Source of the DNA: Flabesymbios commensalis
Taxonomy: Eukaryota > Annelida > Polychaeta > Terebellida > Flabelligeridae
Assembly (NCBI GenBank): GCA_964017125.1
Contig: OZ024915.1
Location: 19,071,674-19,135,673, forward strand
DNA: 64,000 nt
Direction: 5' to 3'
The notes beneath the pieces are model-generated. The model did no database searches and had not been told where the DNA came from. It saw nothing but the letters and a program-made list of their open reading frames with translations. A program made the translations under genes and the position numbers. Below, one piece after another: positions 57,103 to 64,000 of this stretch (position 1 is its first letter; each line of letters opens with the position of its first letter).

Positions 57103-57366
57103 GAGTGTTTTAACTGACTTAAAACACATTCGACCAGAATGAGGATCCCTCATAATCAACAGCTCGGTCACACCTGACTGCGTATAGCACCATAAGCCTA
57201 CCATGATAATTGGTCTGTACTTGACCAACAATAACCATTCCCGGCCTAGAATGTAGTGGTCGGACAAAGAAAATAATGTAGTGGTGTGTTTTAATTATTT
57301 TTAAAACGCAAGATCAACTTATTGATAGCACCAGCGTTAGTTAACCCTTTAAGCGCTAAGCTAATG
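57103..57366. other. Unassigned; one TTAACCCTTTAAGCGC remnant
   Basis: TTAACCCTTTAAGCGCTAAG at 57341 and again, slightly changed, at 57367: a 26-bp tandem repeat of a MITE end. Confidence 0.5.
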
Positions 57367-57465
57367 TTAACCCTTTAAACGCTAAGCTACATAATTTTAA
57401 TTTTCACCCACTTGAAGTTGTATCTCGCTAAAGCGAATACAAAGTTCAAGTGGGTGAAAATTAAC
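57367..57465 (+). mobile_element. TTAA-type MITE remnant with hairpin
   Basis: TTAACCCTTTAAACGCTAAG followed within 30 bp by the ACTTGAAGTTGTG hairpin (57399-57462, apex TCGC-TAAA-GCGA). The rest of the body is missing or replaced by the MITE that starts at 57471. Confidence 0.6.
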
Positions 57466-57470
57466 CATAT

Positions 57471-57961
57471 GGTCTCACCACCCCAAATGCCAGTCCCATT
57501 GAAACGCATGTATAATGCCAACATTCCAAGGGCCGAAATCACCACTTTCGTCCCTAGCTGCCCCCCCTATGTTACACACCATAATAAAGCCTAAGCCGTC
57601 CTTTTTCAAAAACTGCTTCGAAAATTGTATGCTAACTTCCTGCGTTTTGAGCTACGCTCCCATGTTGGTAAAAAGGTCCGTTTTGCCCAGATCTCCCGAA
57701 ATATTCTTGCGCCCATTCCCAGAAAAGACAAATCCTTCCCACCGCATGTGTCCATCCGAAAATCTCACATAACAGTTATACCTCATATCACAGATAACGA
57801 AAACAGTGTGTGCTTACAATTTATCCGCATAATTACAACATTCCTGTATTTTTTTAATTCACCAGAGGCAGAAACAACCATTTAAAGCAGTAATTTGGGT
57901 AGGGATTCTCTAGTCAGTAGCCACCCCCCTTGTATTTCGGCTCATTTAGGGTGGTGAGACC
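57471..57961 (-). mobile_element. MITE with GGTCTCACCACCC termini, intact
   Basis: 491 bp, the same length as 16471-16961 but with the interior in opposite orientation. Termini GGTCTCACCACCCCAAAT and ATTTAGGGTGGTGAGACC. ATAT on both sides may be a target duplication. Confidence 0.8.
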
Positions 57962-58571
57962 ATATATAAAAAGTAAATTATTTTTGTGTTATTTTTTTCA
58001 AACAAGGATGGAACAGCAAGTTGTTCTGATCAATATATTTTTTAAATTTTTCGAATACATCGAATGATGTTGCTTAGGGAGCTCTTTCATTAGGCACTGA
58101 TATTGTGAAAATCAGCCCTTTTTCCGTAATTTTGCACTGCGAGAAACGTGGTTAGATGAAGTTGCAGTTCCTACTCTTATTCAATCACAATAGGTAGTCA
58201 TGGTGACCATTTATTATTTAGAATTATGAAGAAAAATAATATATCAATTGGGATAAATGGTTAATGACATTACAAAGGATTAAACTTCCCGTATTTTTCT
58301 ATGTATTTGTACCCATACAACAAGTCAAAGTAGCAAAAGAAAGCATGTTATCTACGAATTACCAACCAAAACACGCCCTCCTGGGCCTATCTTCCAGTTG
58401 TCACATCCATCCATCAATTATATGTCTTTTATTCGAAATTTTACAGCCCAATTTGTTGCATCAATTATCATAATACAATTAAACACAGTTTGAATACTTT
58501 TTCTTTCTATTCAACAGCAGAAACATTATAAAATATAATCCTAACCCTGCTTCAATGCCCTATACACACAT
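57962..58571. other. Unassigned; partly shared with 17750-17889
   Basis: The first ~140 bp resembles the left flank of the MITE at 17890 in reverse. No gene. Confidence 0.4.
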
Positions 58572-58978
58572 GGTCTCACCACCCCAAATGCCAGTCCTAT
58601 TGAAACGCATGTATAATGCCAACATTCCAAGGGCCGAAATCACCACTTTCGTCTCTAGCTGCCCCCCTATGTTACACACCATAATAAAGCGTACGCTGTC
58701 CTTTTTCAAAAACTGCTTCGAAAATTGTATGCTAACTTCCTGCGTTTTGAGCAACGCTCCCTTGTTGGTTAAAAGGTCCGTTTTGCCCAGATCTCCCGAA
58801 ATATTCTTGCGCCCATTCCCAGAAAAGACACAAAGCCTTCTCACCGCATGTGTCCATCCGAAAATCTCACATAACAGTTATACCTCATATCACAGATAAC
58901 GAAAACAGTGTGTGCTTACAATTTATCCACATAATTACAACATTCCTGTATTTTTTTTAATTCACCAGAGGCGGAAAT
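58572..58978 (-). mobile_element. MITE with GGTCTCACCACCC terminus, truncated
   Basis: Matches 57471-57877 closely (a few percent differences), then stops 12 bp before the next TTAA MITE. The other terminus is lost. Confidence 0.8.
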
Positions 58979-58990
58979 CTTATTTCTCCT

Positions 58991-59190
58991 TTAACCCTTT
59001 AACCGCCGATGCCGAATATATTCGTTTTTTCATGTTTTATTAGCACATTAAGTACCACCTAAAAATAAAATGTGACATCAATCAGCGAAGATTGAAAAGA
59101 ATTGACCTCCATTTGGTCAAATCTGAATAATTTTCACTCACTTGTAGTGTGTAAAAATTAAATTAAATAATTTGGCGGTTAAAGGTTTAA
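58991..59190 (+). mobile_element. TTAA MITE, group 'AACCGCC', hairpin collapsed
   Basis: TTAACCCTTTAACCGCC to GGCGGTTAAAGGTTTAA. The body matches 36949-37194, but most of the hairpin is deleted, leaving CACTCACTTGTAGTGTG. Confidence 0.8.
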
Positions 59191-59350
59191 ATACCCATTT
59201 CACTACCATTATCACTGATTTGATCGGCCAATAAAACGGATTAAAAACGATTACAATCGTGCTTAGCGTTGAAAGGGTTATTAAGATAATCTATCGTCCA
59301 TGTATAAAATCAGTTTTTATTGTTTCCAAATTATAAATCCTGTGTTACAG

Positions 59351-59488
59351 CTATGGTGATGGCTGGAGAGACGGATGAAGGGCGTAAGTCCAGCGGTACT
59401 CACGGCGCGCGGGCGTATCGTCTGTATGACAGCAGCCTCACAGACAAACAAGACAAGCAGAAAACAGAAAACTCTAAAACCACCACAG
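59351..59488 (+). CDS. Exon of an unrecognised basic, Ser/Thr-rich protein
   Basis: The acceptor TGTGTTACAG ends at 59350 and the donor GTACAG starts at 59489. It encodes MVMAGETDEGRKSSGTHGAR and AYRLYDSSLTDKQDKQ, ending SKTTT plus the first base of a Gly codon (phase 1). The ATG at 59353 just after the acceptor may be the start, making this the first coding exon; a longer upstream protein is also possible. The phase matches the exon at 63550. No domain recognised. Hydrophilic, with no signal peptide. Confidence 0.6.
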
Positions 59489-59576
59489 GTACAGTGAATC
59501 GAAATAACATGAGATGGTTTGACCTAAAAAAATTTTTTTGGTATTGAGCAAAACCAAAATATATTAACTCATTCTG

Positions 59577-60035
59577 CCATTGTTCGTTCATCGTTCGTTC
59601 GTTCGTTCGTTCGTTCGTTCGTTCGTTCGTTCGTTCGTTCGTTCGTTCGTTCGTTCGTTCGTTCGTTCGTTCGTTCGTTCGTTCGTTCGTTCGTTCGTTC
59701 GTTCGTTCGTTCGTTCGTTCGTTCGTTCGTCCGTTCGTTCGTTCGTTCGTTCGTTCGTTCGTTCGTTCGTTCGTTCGTTCGTTCGTTCGTTCGTTCGTCC
59801 GTTCGTTTGTTCGTTCGTTCATTCGTTCGTCGTTCGTTCGTTCGTTCGTTCGTTCGTTCGTTCGTTCGTTCGTTCGTTCGTTCGTTCGTTCGTTCGTTCG
59901 TTCGTTCGTTCGTTCGTTCGTTTGTTCGTTCGTTCGTTCGTTCGCTCTTTCTTTTGCTCGTTCGTTCGTTAGTTCTCTCGCTCGTTCGTTCGTTCGTTCG
60001 CTCGTTCGTTCGTTGATCGTTCATACATACATTCA
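59577..60035 (+). repeat. (TTCG)n tetranucleotide repeat
   Basis: About 450 bp of near-perfect TTCG units with a phase slip near 59830, then a degenerate end. It lies in the intron of the split host gene. Its open frames on both strands are artefacts of periodicity. Confidence 0.95.
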
Positions 60036-60342
60036 TACATACATTCAGCATTGGGTCACTTCTGAGGTAGCGCTAGTATATCCAAATCACACATTGCTAC
60101 TTGGAGCGTATAAATAATTCATTGGTAAATATTATGATTGCGCTACTTTCTTCTCAGCGCTGTATTTATGCCTACATCCATACTTGGTGGGTGAACTGGT
60201 GTGTACTTAGTATTATGTGTGTTACGAACGAGCTAGTAGCGGCTAAATATTTGTTTATGATATGTACATGCACCCTCTAATACTACGACTCTCTCTCTCT
60301 CTACTTATCATCATGTATGCATTTCAGTGAGTGGCGGCTTTA
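60036..60342. other. Intron sequence, unassigned
   Basis: Nothing recognised apart from a short (CT)n run near 60291-60302. Confidence 0.5.
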
Positions 60343-60551
60343 TTAACCCTTATCCTGCTAAGGCCCGTATGTATCATCCCCTTGGAGTTATAAGGTGCTA
60401 AACTGCCACTTTGTAAAGTGGCAGTTTCGCACCTTATAACTGCAAGGGGACGATATACAGTTTTAGGCATAATTATTTTAAGCTAAACAATATGTCAATT
60501 GGCATGGATAATATAGTTTGTTGTAGATGCAGTGAGTGACTGCCTCATTAA
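60343..60551 (+). mobile_element. TTAA MITE with 'TTATAAGGTGC' hairpin
   Basis: TTAACCCTTATCCTGCTAAG to the TTAA at 60548, 209 bp. Hairpin at about 60389-60442 with arms GTTATAAGGTGC and AAACTGCCACTTT and complements (one mismatch). It shares its last TTAA with the next element. Confidence 0.7.
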
Positions 60552-60793
60552 CCCTTTAACCGCCGGTGTCGCATATATTCGGATTTTCATTTTTTATTAG
60601 CACATTCAGTACTACCTTTTCAACTTGTTAATGATACAATGTGACATCAATCAGCACTATTTGAAAACAGTTGACCTCCATTTAGTCAAATCTGAATAAT
60701 TTTCACTCACTTGAAGTTGTGGATCGCGTCAGCGAGACACAACTTCAAGTGGGTGAAAATTCAAATTGAAAAATATGGCGGGTAAAGGGTTAA
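60548..60793 (+). mobile_element. TTAA hairpin MITE, group 'AACCGCC'
   Basis: 246 bp, TTAACCCTTTAACCGCC to GGCGGGTAAAGGGTTAA. Hairpin 60698-60761 with perfect CACTTGAAGTTGTG arms and apex TCGC-GTCA-GCGA. Confidence 0.85.
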
Positions 60794-61234
60794 TACTTGA
60801 ACAAATGTTTCAATGTTTTTGAACACTGTACATCATATAAGGCTGGACATCCGCATGTATACTATATGTGGCCTAATTCAAAATTGTTCTAAGAAGTAAT
60901 AAGATATATAATTATGATAATGCAACGTTAAAAACAAGTATATTTCCTACTTGATATAACGTGACAATTTCGAATTAGGTATATCTATGTACATGTATTT
61001 ATTTATTAATCAGAGCCAATGCTGGCTTATTGTTTGACAACCGTCGTAGACGTTGACCCAACAATAAATCAACATTGGATTAAAGTCTCATTGATGCACA
61101 TTATCATGCTTAACCATCTTATTTAAGTTTTCACCCACCCAGATAGGAGCAAATTAGTAATATTTGTTTAGTTTGCTACCAAACATTTGATAATAGGAGT
61201 ATTGAGGTTGAAACGCTCATTTCATGCATTCCCT
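60794..61234. other. Intron sequence, unassigned
   Basis: Contains an AACCGTCGTAGACGTTGACCC segment near 61040, related to the hairpin core at 11636. Confidence 0.45.
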
Positions 61235-61486
61235 TTAACCCTTTAAGTCCCCACGATGCATTAAAGCATCATTTTACATCCCTGAAAACAGACTTAATTT
61301 TCTTACAACCAAGTGTTTTAGAACGAAAATTCCCATGAAACTACCTTGCCAATACATGACAATTTTCTTTGATTTTTAAATCACACGAAATCATCTTCAT
61401 CCACTACAAGTCGAGAATTGCGACAGCAATTCGCGGCTTGTAGTGGATGAAGATGACAATGGTAAACTCAGGCTTGAAAGGGTTAA
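61235..61486 (-). mobile_element. TTAA hairpin MITE, group 'CAGGCCTG'
   Basis: 252 bp, reversed copy of 12677-12928. Hairpin at about 61393-61456, arms CATCTTCATCCACTACAAG and complement, apex TTGC-GACA-GCAA. Stem better preserved than in the other copy. Confidence 0.85.
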
Positions 61487-63320
61487 CTGTGATTTACCCT
61501 GTTATTAAAACATATTAAAAACGACTATATAGTCGTCGACTATATAGTCGTGCTTGGCACTTAAATGGTTAAGATAAACTACACCATTATTTCTTCACAG
61601 CATATACAGGATATACGGGAATATTCGTATAACTTATGTGGACTCTTCCAAAATACAATGCCCTCTTTCTAATCTAACGACTTTGCAGTAACGCCACATG
61701 ATGAATCTACGGTGAATCATAAGTACATGTATTTGTGTAGTTAATAATGTATCCCATCTACACAATGGTGTATTGACTTGAAAAGCTGATCGCTGCCTGA
61801 AAATATAGATGCATATGTTTGATTGATGTAATCACGTTTGATGAAGGTCACAGTGTAGAATACTTAGTAAGGCTTAGCTACAAATACAGAAAATACGTAT
61901 AGTTCTGGAGCCAATGGGTGTTTGCGTACACAATTGGCCCCGAAATCACCCACCTGTTGATAGTAGATTACCTGGGGTGAGGGTGGACATTCTGACACCC
62001 GGCAGTAAGTGAGATATTCAAAATTTTGAACAAAAAAATTAAACCTGGAAAATCCCGCCAAAATTAACGATCATATGCTTCCAAAATGGCATATCATCAC
62101 CGAAAATCCACCTGCAGCAACAATTTTAAGCCCTCAAAATGAGTGCAGACCCTGTTATTGAATAAAGTTTAATGTCACTAGAGGTCAAGATATGGAATAA
62201 TATGTCCCTGCCTAAAATTAAGCGCCCTATGAATTAAAACGTCTCCAATTTTTAAAAGAAGAAAAATATACCTATCTTAGTATTTTTTTTCTAGTAAAGT
62301 ATATCATAGAATTGTTTTTAATAACATTAGGGGTGATCAACTGTTTTTCAACTATTATATTAGTAATATTAATAAACTGGCAAAATAAAATCGAGAAAAC
62401 CTACAACAGATTTTTTTCAGGATGTTTGGAAATATTCACATTTATTTATGTGCTAATCAATGTTACTGGCCAGCAATTTTAGAAAAAAAATAACTTTTAA
62501 ATTCAATCGGCACTAAATTCAAGCTTTATCTGAACAGGCAACAAATACATCATGAGTCAATCCAGATAACGGGTATCAAACGCGAAGCGTTAGCATATTG
62601 ACCCAAAATTGTTTTGATGTTGGGACAGCGTTGTGGATGGTGGACAAACAATAAGTCAATGGCGCATTTTTTGCTTGGGGGCTAACATACAGGAGTAACA
62701 GGACATCAGAAAATGAAAATTTCAAAGAGATTTCCTCAGCCATGCATTTTGGCTCAGATGCTTCAGTATGGGGGGGGGGGAGGGGGTGGGGGGGTTGAAG
62801 GACCGGCCTTCAGTGTTATTGACTTACGTTATTTGACATTTCTAATTGCCACGTTACTGTTTATAGGGGTATACAGGTATATGACATTATCTTGAATTAT
62901 CAATTATTCCAAATGGCGTAAAAAGGTGAAATTATGCCAAGTTTACTTAAATATTACTAATACTGAATCAGACTCTCATGATACAAATACATTATATGAT
63001 CACCCCTATTGTTTCTAAAAAAACTTTTCTACGACAATATTTATAGAATGGAAGATTTAATCAGTAAATTATAACCCCCCTGACAATTGGGGACGTTTTA
63101 ATTCTCAAGGGTGTTGAAATTTGATCAAAGATCATGTTATGCCACATTTTGATCACCTCTTGTGACCTTGAACTTTATCCCTTGACCATGATCTTAGTTA
63201 GCACTTTCCACTTCATTTGAGTACCTATATGTCATGGGTCTACGGCCATTATAAATATTTTAGTGATGGGACCTTCAGTTTCTAAGGTCTAAAGGCGTCT
63301 CCGTGCTGTAAAGGTAAATA
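61487..63320. other. Intron sequence, largely unassigned
   Basis: A short palindromic duplication ACGACTATATAGTCGT at about 61521-61552, a GATGTTGGGACAGCGTTGTG core remnant near 62618, a poly-G run near 62770, and a decayed CAGCACG-group MITE remnant near 63230-63320. No exon recognised. Confidence 0.4.
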
Positions 63321-63324
63321 TAAC

Positions 63325-63515
63325 ACTTGGGCGGAACCCTGGTGAAGTGGTTAAAGCCACCTGCTTGGGAAGTTGGAAATCACGGGTTTGAACCCCACTC
63401 TGGATGGCAGTGTCATCACATTCATCTCACCATCCTCAGGAGGCTCTCCTGGCCCGGTTTAGTCTATGTGCACAAAGTGGCCTAAAACCACATTCATTTC
63501 ATTTCATTTAATATA
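63325..63515 (+). mobile_element. tRNA-derived SINE, short form
   Basis: Head GGGCGGAACCCTGGTGAAGT with A-box-like GTGGTTAAAGCCACC and B box GGTTTGAACCC, then directly the shared 3' body (CATCTCACCATCCTCAGGAG, GTGCACAAAGTGGCC) and an ATTTC tail. It lacks the second tRNA-like module of the copy at 48347, so a monomeric form or internal deletion shares the 3' body. Confidence 0.82.
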
Positions 63516-63549
63516 TTACTGTCTTCAATATTTTTTGTATTGTTTTCAG

Positions 63550-63953
63550 GCGCTAAATTTTACATCAACAGTGCTGACACCATGCGGGAAATCTACGCAG
63601 TACGTGACGCCAACAATCACGTGAAATCCGGCGCGCATGCGCGTCAGACGTCCTCTGTCACGTGGAGGAGACCCGTGACTCCCAAATGTACTCCAATCTG
63701 GGGAAGCTGTAAGGAGAAGGTGACGAGGGAGAGCAGGGCTAAATCAGCCGTTGTTACCACGGGGTCAAATAGGACTTCCACCAGATTGGGGAATGCCGGG
63801 CAACACAGCTCTAGAGACACCAGAATCAAATCTGCCAAGCAGACTGAAGCCACCAGGATCTCCTCAGGATGGGGGTACAGGGAAAAGACAAAAAAAGAGA
63901 GCAGAGTCAAATCTGCTGCTACTTCCAAATCCTCCAGACACTGCCAGGCATGC
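63550..63953 (+). CDS. Second exon of the unrecognised basic, Ser-rich protein
   Basis: The acceptor TTGTTTTCAG ends at 63549 and the donor GTGAGT starts at 63954. The first two bases complete the Gly codon left open at 59488, and 134 codons follow: AKFYINSADTMREIYAVRDA, then SSVTWRRPVTPKCTPIWGSC. After that come three spaced repeats of a basic motif, ESRAKSA, DTRIKSA and ESRVKSA, ending SSRHCQAC. About one residue in three is Ser, Thr, Lys or Arg, and no hydrophobic segment is seen, so it is likely a soluble, partly disordered protein. No family recognised. The gene continues beyond the window. Confidence 0.72.
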
Positions 63954-64000
63954 GTGAGTAAGCGCTTGTGTATTTGTAAAAAATATTTTTTTACTGTGTT

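Noticed and set aside
59577-60035. Long open frames of alternating Arg/Ser/Phe/Val or Asn/Glu/Arg/Thr on both strands
   Set aside because: They are translations of a TTCG tetranucleotide repeat, open in several frames by periodicity alone.
63644-63928. Minus-strand open frame rich in Leu and Val opposite 63550-63953
   Set aside because: It is antisense to the supported exon, which has matching splice sites and phase.

Overview
This window looks like repeat-rich nuclear DNA from a marine invertebrate, most plausibly a lophotrochozoan such as a mollusc. That assignment is an inference. It rests on an intron-bearing host gene, a heparan-sulfate 3-O-sulfotransferase-like gene, tRNA- and 5S-rRNA-derived SINEs, several non-LTR retrotransposon clades, and very dense MITEs and minisatellites. 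Nothing prokaryotic is visible. Only two host genes can be supported: a single-exon HS3ST-like sulfotransferase on the minus strand (9951-10931), and two exons of an unrecognised basic, serine-rich protein on the plus strand (59351-59488 and 63550-63953) whose splice sites and phase agree.

Layout. 0-3.4 kb: paired TTAA-bounded MITEs, a decayed L1/Tx1-type LINE piece and a degenerate tandem repeat. 3.8-8.7 kb: a composite satellite (a ~21-bp minisatellite that switches strand, and blocks dense in TGACCTTGA) present as two copies of a larger unit, with CR1-like reverse transcriptase scraps. 9.4-11 kb: the sulfotransferase. 11-21.3 kb: hairpins, nested MITEs, tRNA-derived SINEs with clear target-site duplications, and a ~490-bp MITE split by a nearly complete LINE. 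21.5-26.6 kb: a 46-bp minisatellite in two opposite-facing blocks around a second minisatellite, with a 5S-derived SINE and a MITE inserted. 26.6-48.3 kb: a fossil envelope-bearing LTR-type element and a ~10-kb segment present twice in direct orientation. 48.3-64 kb: SINEs, hairpins, many TTAA MITEs, a LINE with a long open reverse transcriptase frame, and the second host gene, whose intron carries most of the last 4 kb.

The most unusual theme is a set of short MITEs (mostly 200-252 bp) beginning TTAACCCTT and ending AAGGGTTAA. They fall into at least six sequence groups. Most carry a long, nearly perfect internal palindrome. Three different palindromes end in the same small stem-loop (TYGC-GNNA-GCRA). 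Some elements lie end to end sharing one TTAA, and one lies inside another. The TTAA target and CCC terminus suggest piggyBac-type mobilisation, but no transposase is present in the window. The 10-kb duplication is the other major point: the copies differ mainly by clean MITE insertions and tandem-repeat length, so it is either a recent segmental duplication or two haplotypes placed in tandem by the assembler.
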